From Vibrio cincinnatiensis DSM 19608 (GTDB taxonomy: Bacteria; Pseudomonadota; Gammaproteobacteria; Enterobacterales; Vibrionaceae), in NCBI RefSeq assembly GCF_900167345.1, contig NZ_FUXB01000002.1, forward strand, positions 186,001-250,000: a stretch of 64,000 nucleotides of DNA. The letters are read 5' to 3'. The notes under the pieces are model-generated. The model was not told the DNA's origin. It searched no databases and worked only from the letters and a program-made list of their open reading frames with translations. The position numbers were made by a program, and so were the translations under genes. Numbering within the stretch: the first letter of the stretch is position 1; every line of letters begins with the position of its first letter. Positions 56,143 to 64,000 of the stretch are shown here, in pieces.

Positions 56143-56898
56143 CTAAAAGGCATAACTTAAACTCAACGTACTGTATATCTCATCATGGCTTTTTCCTTTT
56201 GCCACTGTCGTGTTATTAATGTATTCCGTGTCAAAAACCAGCGCCAATTTCTCAGCTAATTTATTCGATAGCGTCCCTTTTAAACTAGTTGTGGTATTGC
56301 TGTCACCATAATCCACTCTTGCTGATACTCCAACCGATACACTTTGGCTTACCTTACTTTTTGTTTGCAAAAAAGCATTAGCAATCCATTCGTTATCACT
56401 TCGAGAGCCTTCAACACTCGTGGAAGGTTGACGAACCGAGTGGCGAAAGCCCGGGCCAAAACCCATGTCGACTTGGGTTGCTTTTGTATTGATCAGAGTC
56501 GCGCCAAGGCCACTGACTATCAAAGCTTGATGACGATACGTTGCATATTGATCATGTTCATATTTACTGTTACCAAACACGAATAAACGTGGGCTGACAT
56601 CGTGCTTAACATCATAAATAAGCCGATACTTATTCGTTCCGTCTTCATCACTATCAGACTTATAAGAATAGAAAGTCGCCAGAGCCAACTGCTGATGCCA
56701 CTGCTCTTGATCGTATTTCAGGCTTGCCCCAGAATTAATCGACAAGGTTGAAGTGTTATTTTTTGAATAAATAAAACCAAGCTTAGCATCCCCACTCCAT
56801 GGGCTTTTTTCCTCTTCGAGATCAGCCAGAGCAAGGCTTGACGTAGATAAACTCATCAGTAAAAGGCTCATTTTACTCAATGGGATTCGCGGTCTCAT
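56143..56898 (-). CDS. DUF481 outer-membrane beta-barrel protein
   Basis: A 251-residue protein with a signal peptide (MRPRIPLSKMSLLLMSLSTSSLALA) and a mature part of amphipathic strands: WSGDAKLGFIYSKNNTSTLSINSGASL, KYRLIYDVKHDVSPRLFVFGNSKYEHD. It ends in YSTLSLSYAF, the terminal phenylalanine of outer-membrane barrels. This is the DUF481 (YdiY) pattern, usually about 250 residues. Its function is unknown; some members rise under acid or salt stress. An internal methionine (MSLLLMS) could be the true start but would leave a short basic head. It stands alone between the convergent DMT gene and adhE. Confidence 0.88.
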   Translation of the reverse strand: MRPRIPLSKMSLLLMSLSTSSLALADLEEEKSPWSGDAKLGFIYSKNNTSTLSINSGASLKYDQEQWHQQLALATFYSYKSDSDEDGTNKYRLIYDVKHDVSPRLFVFGNSKYEHDQYATYRHQALIVSGLGATLINTKATQVDMGFGPGFRHSVRQPSTSVEGSRSDNEWIANAFLQTKSKVSQSVSVGVSARVDYGDSNTTTSLKGTLSNKLAEKLALVFDTEYINNTTVAKGKSHDEIYSTLSLSYAF

Positions 56899-56999
56899 TG
56901 TTATCCTTTATCGTTTTGATAAAGAGGGGACTATAACAAACCCACTCACACGCTAAGTAAACGTCACGTAAAAATCCAGTCTCTAAAAGCATCTGCCCA

Positions 57000-57033
57000 T
57001 AAAAAAAGCCCTTCCATAAATAGAAGGGCTTTG
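57000..57033 (-). terminator. Terminator of adhE
   Basis: On the minus strand a 10-base-pair perfect stem (57023-57032 with 57005-57014), loop of 8, is followed by a run of seven T. It lies 50 bases after the adhE stop. Confidence 0.9.
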
Positions 57034-57082
57034 TGTTTTATTGAGGGGCTTCGTGCTAGCGAAAACCTCTCATCAACTCAAC

Positions 57083-59755
57083 TTACTTTTTCTTTGCTAC
57101 TTTTTGGTCTTCTTTTTTCTTGATGACGGTCGTTCCTTCGAACGTTTCACCTTCAACAAATGGCTTACCGTAGTAAGCAGCTAGAAGCACATCTTTTAGC
57201 TCAGAAATCAGTGGGTAACGAGGGTTTGCACCTGTACATTGGTCATCGAATGCTTCAACCGACAATTCGTCAACTTTTGCAAGGAAATCCGCTTCGTTCA
57301 CGCCAGCCGCTTGAATCGATAGTGGAATATCAAGATCTTTCTTCAACTCTTCCAACCACGTTAGCAAGCGTTCAATTTTCTGTGCAGTACGGTCACCGGC
57401 TTGGCTTAAACCTAAATGGTCGGCAACTTCAGCATAACGACGGCGTGCTTGTGGGCGGTCATATTGAGAAAATGCCGTTTGTTTCGTTGGGTTATCATTC
57501 GCATTGTAACGAACCACATTAGAGATTAACAATGCGTTAGCAAGGCCGTGTGGTAAGTGGAACTCTGCACCAATTTTGTGAGCCATAGAGTGACATACAC
57601 CCAAGAAAGCGTTCGCAAAAGCGATACCAGCGATTGTCGCTGCGTTGTGTACTTTTTCACGAGCAATTGGGTCGGCTGCACCATTCTTATAGCTTGAAGG
57701 TAAGTACTCTTTCAGCATTTTAAGCGCTTGCAGTGCTTGACCATCAGAGTATTCGTTTGCAAGAACAGACACATAAGCTTCTAGAGCGTGAGTCACGGCA
57801 TCGTAGCCACCAAACGCAGTAAGAGACTTAGGCATATTCATAACAAGGTTCGCGTCAACGATAGCCATGTTAGGCGTTAATTCATAATCGGCTAGTGGGT
57901 ATTTCGCACCCGTGGCATCGTCAGTAACAACGGCAAATGGGGTGACTTCTGAACCAGTACCTGAGGTAGTTGTGATACATACCAATTCTGCTTTTTGACC
58001 CATTTTAGGGAACTTGTAAATACGTTTACGGATATCCATAAAGCGCATAGCAAGCTCTTCAAAATGCGTTTCTGGGTGCTCGTACATTACCCACATAATT
58101 TTCGCTGCATCCATTGGTGAACCACCACCAAGAGCAAGAATCACATCTGGCTGGAAGCTCTTCATCGCATCTGCACCTTTCTTAACAACAGAAAGTGTTG
58201 GATCCGCTTCTACATCAAAGAAAGTTTGCACTTCCATACCTTGTGCTTTTAACAAGCTAACCACATCGTCAGAATAACCGTTATTGAATAGGAAACGGTC
58301 TGTCACTAGGAATGCGCGTTTTTTACCTTCTAGATCGCCAAGGGCAATGGGAAGGCTACCACGACGGAAATAGATAGATTTAGGAAGTTTATGCCACAAC
58401 ATGTTTTCAGCTCGCTTAGCCACTGTTTTCTTGTTGATTAAGTGCTTAGGACCAACGTTTTCAGAGATAGAGTTACCACCCCAAGAACCACAGCCAAGCG
58501 TCAAAGAAGGAGCAACGTTAAAGTTGTAAAGGTCACCGATACCACCGTGAGTGGTTGGGATGTTTACAAGAATACGTGCTGTTTTTAGACGGTCACCAAA
58601 ATAACGGATACGATCTGCATTCACGTCTTGGTTTGTATACAAACCAGAAGTGTGGCCAATACCGCCGATTTCTACCATTTTCACTGCTTGATCAACAGCA
58701 TTTTCAAAAGAAGATGCACGGAACATACCCAGTGTTGGCGACAATTTTTCATGAGCGAATTCATCATCGTAAGAGACTTCACCGATACCTTCACCCACAA
58801 GAATCTTAGTATCTGCTGGAACTTTCACGCCCGCCATTTCAGCGATAGCAGTAGCTGGTTGACCAACAATTTTCGCGTTTAGCGCACCATCAATAAGTAA
58901 AACTTTACGAACTTTATCAGCATCGGCTTTGCTTAGAACGTGTGCTTTATGTGTAGCAAAACGTTCTTTTACTTCATCATACACTTCATCCATCACGATA
59001 ACGGCTTGTTCAGATGCACAAACTACACCATTATCAAATGTTTTAGACATCAGTACAGAAGCCACCGCTCGTTTGATATCGGCTGTTTCATCAATCACAA
59101 CAGGTACGTTACCAGCGCCTACACCAATTGCAGGTTTACCAGAAGAGTACGCTGCTTTCACCATACCAGGACCACCCGTTGCAAGGATAAGAGCAATCCC
59201 GTCATGCTTCATCAAAGCATTAGACAGTTCAACAGAAGGCTGATCAATCCAACCAATAATATCTTTAGGTGCACCAGCGGCTACTGCTGCATCCAGAACC
59301 AATTTCGCCGCCGCGTTGGTTGAGTTTTTTGCACGTGGGTGTGGTGAGAAGATGATACCGTTACGAGTCTTCAAAGAGATAAGAGACTTAAAGATAGCCG
59401 TAGAAGTCGGGTTTGTTGTAGGAACAATACCACAGATGATACCAACCGGTTCTGCAATCGTCATCGTACCTAAGTTGTCATCTTCTTCAAGAATGCCACA
59501 GGTTTTTTCATCTTTGTATTTGTTATAAATAAACTCAGACGCAAAGTGGTTCTTGATCACTTTATCTTCAATAATCCCCATGCCAGATTCTGCTACCGCT
59601 TGTTGCGCTAGAGGAATACGAGCTTGGTTAGCGGCCAATGATGCAGCGCGGAAAATTTTATCCACTTGCTCTTGAGAGAAAGTGGCAAATTCTGCTTGTG
59701 CCGCTTTCACGCGAGCAACGAGAGCATCAAGTTCAGCCAAATTAGTTACAGGCAT
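57083..59755 (-). CDS. adhE: Bifunctional acetaldehyde/alcohol dehydrogenase AdhE
   Basis: Fermentative enzyme reducing acetyl-CoA to acetaldehyde and then ethanol. The 890 residues (E. coli 891) give an aldehyde dehydrogenase half with catalytic C246 in [13 protein letters not shown]. The second half is an iron-dependent alcohol dehydrogenase with [19 protein letters not shown] and the metal histidines in [24 protein letters not shown]. Proteins of this type assemble into spirosomes. A 625-base leader precedes it. The neighbour ychE is divergent, as in E. coli. Confidence 0.97.
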   Translation of the reverse strand: MPVTNLAELDALVARVKAAQAEFATFSQEQVDKIFRAASLAANQARIPLAQQAVAESGMGIIEDKVIKNHFASEFIYNKYKDEKTCGILEEDDNLGTMTIAEPVGIICGIVPTTNPTSTAIFKSLISLKTRNGIIFSPHPRAKNSTNAAAKLVLDAAVAAGAPKDIIGWIDQPSVELSNALMKHDGIALILATGGPGMVKAAYSSGKPAIGVGAGNVPVVIDETADIKRAVASVLMSKTFDNGVVCASEQAVIVMDEVYDEVKERFATHKAHVLSKADADKVRKVLLIDGALNAKIVGQPATAIAEMAGVKVPADTKILVGEGIGEVSYDDEFAHEKLSPTLGMFRASSFENAVDQAVKMVEIGGIGHTSGLYTNQDVNADRIRYFGDRLKTARILVNIPTTHGGIGDLYNFNVAPSLTLGCGSWGGNSISENVGPKHLINKKTVAKRAENMLWHKLPKSIYFRRGSLPIALGDLEGKKRAFLVTDRFLFNNGYSDDVVSLLKAQGMEVQTFFDVEADPTLSVVKKGADAMKSFQPDVILALGGGSPMDAAKIMWVMYEHPETHFEELAMRFMDIRKRIYKFPKMGQKAELVCITTTSGTGSEVTPFAVVTDDATGAKYPLADYELTPNMAIVDANLVMNMPKSLTAFGGYDAVTHALEAYVSVLANEYSDGQALQALKMLKEYLPSSYKNGAADPIAREKVHNAATIAGIAFANAFLGVCHSMAHKIGAEFHLPHGLANALLISNVVRYNANDNPTKQTAFSQYDRPQARRRYAEVADHLGLSQAGDRTAQKIERLLTWLEELKKDLDIPLSIQAAGVNEADFLAKVDELSVEAFDDQCTGANPRYPLISELKDVLLAAYYGKPFVEGETFEGTTVIKKKEDQKVAKKK

Positions 59756-60380
59756 AATGAATCTCCTAAAATAAAAAATGTTAAAAACTCTTTATTAAAT
59801 CGTCAATTGGATGCTCTTTCCTGATCTTGATGACCAACTTACCAGCAGACTTAGTAAATAGCTTTCACGACTGAGTATAATATTTCACTGTATGAAAAAA
59901 ATTGACTCAGATCAGTTATCAAAAAGTAATTACCACCCAAGGGGTAGAAGGTAGGAAAAACAGAACATAACCTATTGAATTAAAATAAAAACAGAACAAA
60001 AAATCTCATATCAAAAATATACTCTTTACAAATCAAAAAAATAAAAAAACTACAACAAACTGTAAAAAAGTTTCATTTTTAAACAACATAACCACTTGTA
60101 GCCAACATTTCATGTGCTACGTTGAGTATATAAGCTCCGACTCAACTCTCCACTCTCCATCTCAATTTTTAGCTAAACTGTGGCATTGTTAACAAAGTGA
60201 TCACGCAATACTGCTCGACCTTCATAAAATGCAACAATTTATTTGTATTATGAGTAAAGCATTAGTTTTCTTAATCATGAACAAATCAATGCGATAGTTT
60301 TTTTCATTCGTACTTTTATGTGGATTAACATACATTACGCTGGCTTTATTTCACCCCAATGATCGCCAAGAGAATCTTTC
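59756..60380. other. adhE/ychE divergent regulatory region
   Basis: A 625-base, AT-rich gap with no credible ORF. It must contain the adhE promoter, which in E. coli is strongly regulated by redox and oxygen (Cra, Rex-like, Fis, NarL) and has a long leader. The ychE side ends CAAGAGAATCTTTC before its ATG. I see no ribosome site far from the adhE start that would suggest a leader peptide. Confidence 0.5.
59902..59915. promoter_or_regulatory. FNR/CRP-like inverted element upstream of adhE
   Basis: TTGACTCAGATCAG matches the FNR consensus TTGATNNNNATCAA at eight of ten defined positions. It lies about 147 bases upstream of the adhE start. Anaerobic control of adhE makes it plausible, but a match of this quality occurs often by chance in AT-rich DNA. 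Confidence 0.3.
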
Positions 60381-61016
60381 ATGCATCTTGAACTTGCCAT
60401 TTTTCTTCAGTTTTTTTTAGGGCTGGTTGCGGCCGTTAACCCGGTTGGTATTATGCCGGTGTTTGTTTCACTCACCAGCCACATGACCGTGGAAGAAAAA
60501 AACAAAACCGCAGCCACCGCCAATATTGCTGTTGCCGTTATCTTGATCACAGCGCTGCTCGGCGGTCAGGTTCTGTTGGATATGTTTAGTATTTCCCTTG
60601 ACTCCTTTAGAGTGGCTGGCGGTCTGTTATTGCTCAGTATTGCTTTTTCTATGATGAGTGGAAAACTCGGAGAGGATAAGCAGAACAAACAGGAAAAATC
60701 TGAGCATATTAGCCGAGAGCAAATTGGCATCGTTCCTATCGCTATGCCCTTAATGGCCGGCCCAGGCGCAATTAGTTCAACCATTGTTTACAGTGCTCGT
60801 TACCCTGGAATGTTGGATACTTTGGGGATTGCATTAACCATTGCGGTTTTCAGTATCAGCTCTTGGTTACTGTTTCGTTCAGCCCCTTATATTGTGCGCA
60901 TTCTTGGACAAACAGGAATCAACGTGATCACCCGTATTATGGGACTAATCCTAGGAGCGCTCGGTATTGAATTTATTGCTAATGGATTACGTAGCCTATT
61001 CCCAGGCCTCGCTTAA
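60381..61016 (+). CDS. ychE: MarC-family integral membrane protein
   Basis: A 211-residue protein with six predicted spans. It begins FFLGLVAAVNPVGIMPVFVSLTSHM and contains GVPIAMPLMAGPGAISS-like IVPIAMPLMAGPGAISSTIV, the MarC (UPF0056) signature. The end GLILGALGIEFIANGLRSLFPGL is also typical. The family was once linked to multidrug resistance without confirmation; its function is unknown. The place next to adhE is the same as for E. coli ychE, which supports the symbol. Confidence 0.92.
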   Translation: MHLELAIFLQFFLGLVAAVNPVGIMPVFVSLTSHMTVEEKNKTAATANIAVAVILITALLGGQVLLDMFSISLDSFRVAGGLLLLSIAFSMMSGKLGEDKQNKQEKSEHISREQIGIVPIAMPLMAGPGAISSTIVYSARYPGMLDTLGIALTIAVFSISSWLLFRSAPYIVRILGQTGINVITRIMGLILGALGIEFIANGLRSLFPGLA

Positions 61017-61049
61017 CCCGTTTGTCTGCATGGAAACTCGACTCAAAGA

Positions 61050-61080
61050 GAGAAAGCGCCTAATGGCGCTTTCTTCGTTA
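61050..61080. terminator. Bidirectional terminator ychE/asd
   Basis: A 9-base-pair perfect stem (61052-61060 with 61065-61073) with a TAAT loop lies 35 bases after ychE and 29 bases after the convergent asd stop. T-tracts are moderate. Confidence 0.7.
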
Positions 61081-61102
61081 TCACTTGATTGATCGATACT
61101 GA

Positions 61103-62218
61103 CTAGCGTTTTTCTGCAAGAATAATACGCAATGTTCGCCGTAATGGCTCTGCCGCTCCCCACAAAAGTTGATCGCCAACGGTAAAGGCATTAAGGAAAG
61201 TCTCCCCCATCGCCATTTTACGTAAACGTCCCACAGGAATAGAAAGTGTCCCAGTCACTTTTGCTGGGCTCAGTTCACGTGCTGTGATGTCTCGCTCATT
61301 CGGAATCACTTTAACCCAGTCATTGTGCGAAGCGATGATCTCTTCGATTTCATCCAGCGGAACATTCTGTTTGAGCTTGATAGTGAGAGCTTGAGAATGG
61401 CAACGCATCGCTCCGATACGAACGCAGGTTCCATCAATAGGAATCGGAGAATTTTGGAAACCCAAAATCTTATTAGCTTCTACGCCCGCTTTCCACTCTT
61501 CTTTACTTTGACCATTTTCACGCTTCACATCAATCCAAGGGATCAGAGAGCCCGCTAGAGGAACACCAAAGTTATCGGTTGGGAAAGATGCTGAACGCAT
61601 CGTTTCAGCCACTTTCTGATCGATATCTAAAATGGAACTTGATGGATTTGCAAGCTCTGAACTCACGGAATCATTGATAACACCCATTTGTGAAATCAGC
61701 TCACGCATGTTCTGTGCACCAGCGCCTGACGCGGCTTGATAAGTCATGGCACTAGTCCATTCCACTAGCCCCTTCTCGAATAACCCCCCTAACCCCATCA
61801 ACATTAAACTAACGGTACAGTTCCCACCAACAAAAGTATTCGTGCCTTGATGAATACCCTGTTGAATTTGAGTAAAGTTAACGGGATCCAAAGTAATGAT
61901 GGCTTCAGAGTCCATTCGTAACGTCGATGCTGCATCAATCCAGTAACCTTTCCATCCTGCTTGACGAAGAGCAGGAAATACTTTTTCAGTATACCCTCCA
62001 CCTTGGCAAGTAATCACCGCATCGAGTTGCTTTAAACTGTCAATATCAAAAGCATCTTGTAACAACCCTGCATCTTTACCAAAGTTAGGCGCAGCAATGC
62101 CAATTTGTGATGTACTGTAAAATACCGGGTCGATAAGGTCGAAATCTTTTTCTTCAACCATTCGCTGCATCAGTACTGAACCAACCATGCCACGCCAACC
62201 GACTAAACCTACTCTCAT
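61103..62218 (-). CDS. asd: Aspartate-semialdehyde dehydrogenase
   Basis: Makes aspartate semialdehyde for lysine, diaminopimelate, threonine and methionine. From ATG 62218 ([20 protein letters not shown]) it has 371 residues (E. coli 367). The NADP-binding start GWRGMVGS, the catalytic cysteine C134 in [13 protein letters not shown], and [17 protein letters not shown] with the acid-base histidine are present. GGAGAG precedes this start; the 15 extra upstream codons are rejected. Vibrios often carry two asd genes; this is the enterobacterial-type one. Confidence 0.95.
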   Translation of the reverse strand: MRVGLVGWRGMVGSVLMQRMVEEKDFDLIDPVFYSTSQIGIAAPNFGKDAGLLQDAFDIDSLKQLDAVITCQGGGYTEKVFPALRQAGWKGYWIDAASTLRMDSEAIITLDPVNFTQIQQGIHQGTNTFVGGNCTVSLMLMGLGGLFEKGLVEWTSAMTYQAASGAGAQNMRELISQMGVINDSVSSELANPSSSILDIDQKVAETMRSASFPTDNFGVPLAGSLIPWIDVKRENGQSKEEWKAGVEANKILGFQNSPIPIDGTCVRIGAMRCHSQALTIKLKQNVPLDEIEEIIASHNDWVKVIPNERDITARELSPAKVTGTLSIPVGRLRKMAMGETFLNAFTVGDQLLWGAAEPLRRTLRIILAEKR

Positions 62219-62644
62219 TGGACTAACTCTCCGTGTGTTCAAACAAAAAATTGTGATCACCACCTATAAGGGGTTCGATCTAAAATCTCAAGATATTCTT
62301 ACCTTTTATTGAGACTTTTCTTGATCCCTACTGTGCTTTATCACTGATTCAACTTCAACCCCTTAAAAAGATTTATCTTGTGATTTTTTAGCATTAGATA
62401 ATTAAATTTTTACTTAAATATCGAACTTTTGTTACACACAAATATCACACTACACACTTTTTTATTTCATACCTTCACCTAAAACAAACATTTAAGTCTA
62501 AATAACAAGCACTATATCGACATAAATCACAACAACATGCTTTAAATTCGATATATAACATTATTTAATGTAAAGTCCTGCCGAACTGATAAAAGATGTC
62601 CCTCTCTACTACCTACTACAACCATCAAACAAGAGGTTCTAAAA
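62219..62644. other. asd/nhaC-family divergent region
   Basis: A 426-base, very AT-rich gap holding the promoters of both genes. I looked for a lysine riboswitch, which controls lysine genes and some NhaC-like transporters in this group, and found none of its core. An AGAGG lies 8 bases before the antiporter ATG. Confidence 0.5.
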
Positions 62645-64000
62645 ATGACACAGGCCCCACCACGCTTACCCAGTTTGCTGCAAGTGATTGTTGCACTGGG
62701 TCTGTTTTTATTATTGGCTTTTTCGTTTACTGCTAAGTTTGATTTACCCATCCAGCTCGCTCTTTACATCGGCTGGTTTATTATCATGGTGCTCGGCATT
62801 CGCCTTGGTCACCAGTATAAAGAATTAGAGAAAGCTGCACTCAATGGCATTTCCAATGGATTAGGTGCAGTATTAATCCTTCTTGCGGTTGGTGCCCTCG
62901 TGGGTACTTGGATCGCCGGAGGGATCGTTCCAACCATCATTTATTATGGATTAAAGGCTATCCACCCTTCTATTTTCTTGCTTGCCACGATGATCATTTG
63001 TTCTTTGACCGCGTTAGCAACAGGAACTTCTTGGGGAGCCGCCGGAACAGCAGGGATTGCGATGATGGGAATAGGCCAAGGGCTCGGCGTTCCAGCGCCC
63101 GTAACCGCTGGTGCTGTTTTATCTGGATGCTACTTTGGCGACAAGATGTCTCCTCTGTCAGACTCCGTGATTCTCGCCTCATCCATGTCCAATGTTGAAG
63201 TAATGGAACACATTAAAGGTATGCTCCCAATTGCTTTGATCAGCTACGTTATTACTGGATTAATGTTTACCTTATTTGGTTTCCACTATGCTGGTAATGT
63301 AGACATGTCACAGGTCCAATCCGTTATCAATGCGATGGAAACTCAATTTTATATCACGCCATACTCTTTTATTCCGGTATTGATTGTCTTGGGGCTTCTG
63401 GCTATGCGTATGCCCTCTTTCCCAGTCATTAGCTTTGGATCATTGCTCGGCATCATTTGGGCTATCATGATTCAAGATGTTGAATTTCTTCCTGCATTTA
63501 ACACCGCATGGGCTCCGTTCAGCATTTCATCTGGTGTGGATTTTATTGACTCCATCCTAAATCGTGGCGGTATGTCTTCTATGCTTGGATCGGTTGCTGT
63601 GATCATTTTTGGTCTAGGCTTCGGAGGTCTATTGGATAGAGTTGGCGTACTCGAAACCATCGCCAAGCTGTTTGAACGTCGAGTCACCAATAGTGGTTCA
63701 CTGGCAACTAGCACCATAGGTACCGCATTTATGGGTAACGTATTTGGTTCAGCCATGTACGTATCATTGATTCTCACTCCCAAAATTTGTGCCAAAAACT
63801 ATGACCGCTTAGGTTACCAACGTAAAAACTTGTCCCGAAATGCAGAATTTGGTGGCACGCTGACATCGGGAATGGTGCCATGGAGTGATAATGGCATATA
63901 CATGGCAAGCATCTTAGGGGTTGCGACTCTCTCTTATGCGCCTTTCATGTGGCTCAGCTTTGTCTGTATCATTGTGACGATTTTCACCTCGTACATGGGA
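62645..64000 (+). CDS. NhaC-family Na+/H+ antiporter (partial, 3' end outside window)
   Basis: The first 452 codons of a polytopic transporter of the NhaC family. It begins MTQAPPRLPSLLQVIVALG and shows ALATGTSWGAAGTAGIAMMGIG, the GCYFGDKMSPLSDSVILASSM motif of the family, and FGLGFGGLLDRVGVLETI. A second half repeats the pattern with GGTLTSGMVPWSDNGIYMAS. NhaC transporters exchange sodium for protons, though relatives carry amino-acid or malate/lactate substrates. It is divergent from asd; this placement recalls lysine-linked NhaC relatives, but no riboswitch is seen. The C-terminus is cut by the window edge. Confidence 0.92.
   Translation, partial: MTQAPPRLPSLLQVIVALGLFLLLAFSFTAKFDLPIQLALYIGWFIIMVLGIRLGHQYKELEKAALNGISNGLGAVLILLAVGALVGTWIAGGIVPTIIYYGLKAIHPSIFLLATMIICSLTALATGTSWGAAGTAGIAMMGIGQGLGVPAPVTAGAVLSGCYFGDKMSPLSDSVILASSMSNVEVMEHIKGMLPIALISYVITGLMFTLFGFHYAGNVDMSQVQSVINAMETQFYITPYSFIPVLIVLGLLAMRMPSFPVISFGSLLGIIWAIMIQDVEFLPAFNTAWAPFSISSGVDFIDSILNRGGMSSMLGSVAVIIFGLGFGGLLDRVGVLETIAKLFERRVTNSGSLATSTIGTAFMGNVFGSAMYVSLILTPKICAKNYDRLGYQRKNLSRNAEFGGTLTSGMVPWSDNGIYMASILGVATLSYAPFMWLSFVCIIVTIFTSYMG

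Noticed and set aside
62219..62644. Lysine riboswitch between asd and the NhaC-type gene
   Set aside because: None of the conserved core blocks is present and the region is almost pure AT-rich sequence.

Overview
The window is a stretch of a gammaproteobacterial chromosome, almost certainly Vibrionaceae and most likely a Vibrio main chromosome. The evidence is the conserved gene order (ffs-ybaZ-ybaY-tesB-decR, menFDHBCE, alaA-yfbR, sohB/yciK, rne/rluC/yceF/yceD-rpmF-plsX-fabHDG-acpP-fabF-pabC-mltG-tmk-holB-ycfH-ptsG, adhE/ychE, asd), which matches enterobacterial blocks but is joined in a Vibrio-like way. The single-domain chemotaxis coupling protein CheV, a rhombosortase and moderate-to-low GC fit the same group. 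No tRNA, rRNA, CRISPR array, integron, prophage or insertion sequence was found. Nearly all of the window is ordinary core genome.

Layout. 1-4.8 kb is an accessory catabolic cluster on the minus strand: a HTH-sugar kinase fusion, a DapA/NanA-family lyase and a tripartite tricarboxylate transporter (tctC-tctB-tctA, the last cut by the window edge). 4.9-5.25 kb holds the wreck of a MocR-type aminotransferase-like regulator. 5.5-14.7 kb carries 4.5S RNA, a conserved membrane protein, ybaZ, ybaY, tesB, a divergent decR/cysteine desulfhydrase pair with an Lrp-type palindrome, an NlpE-like lipoprotein, DUF1244, a Tim44-like protein, and a TetR regulator with an LplT-PlsC fusion. 14.8-21.9 kb is the complete menaquinone operon. 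22-28.7 kb has alaA, two HD-domain nucleotide hydrolases, a DTW protein, rhombosortase, sohB and yciK. 28.7-38.6 kb carries cheV, mlc, pykA, a patatin-like lipase, a 29-residue membrane microprotein, an 844-base gap, a neurotransmitter-symporter-family transporter with its MetS-like small subunit, a small outer-membrane protein and ptsG.

39-51.4 kb is the fatty-acid/replication/translation block from ycfH up to rluC. 52-55 kb is RNase E with a long structured leader. 55.2-64 kb holds a DMT transporter, a DUF481 protein, adhE, a MarC-family protein, asd and the start of an NhaC-type antiporter.

Functional links. Mlc (30 kb) is the classical repressor of ptsG (38 kb), and adhE and pykA belong to the same fermentative sugar economy. 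The fab operon has internal hairpin terminators after acpP and after fabF that can set the large excess of acyl carrier protein. Menaquinone genes overlap by 4-11 bases and are probably translationally coupled. The points most worth checking are the uncharacterised transporter/lyase/kinase cluster with its MocR scar, the duplicated enolase-recognition-like segment in RNase E, the Lrp-type operator between decR and the cysteine desulfhydrase, the long uncharacterised leader of the NSS transporter, and two microproteins. I did not find a convincing wholly new biological system.
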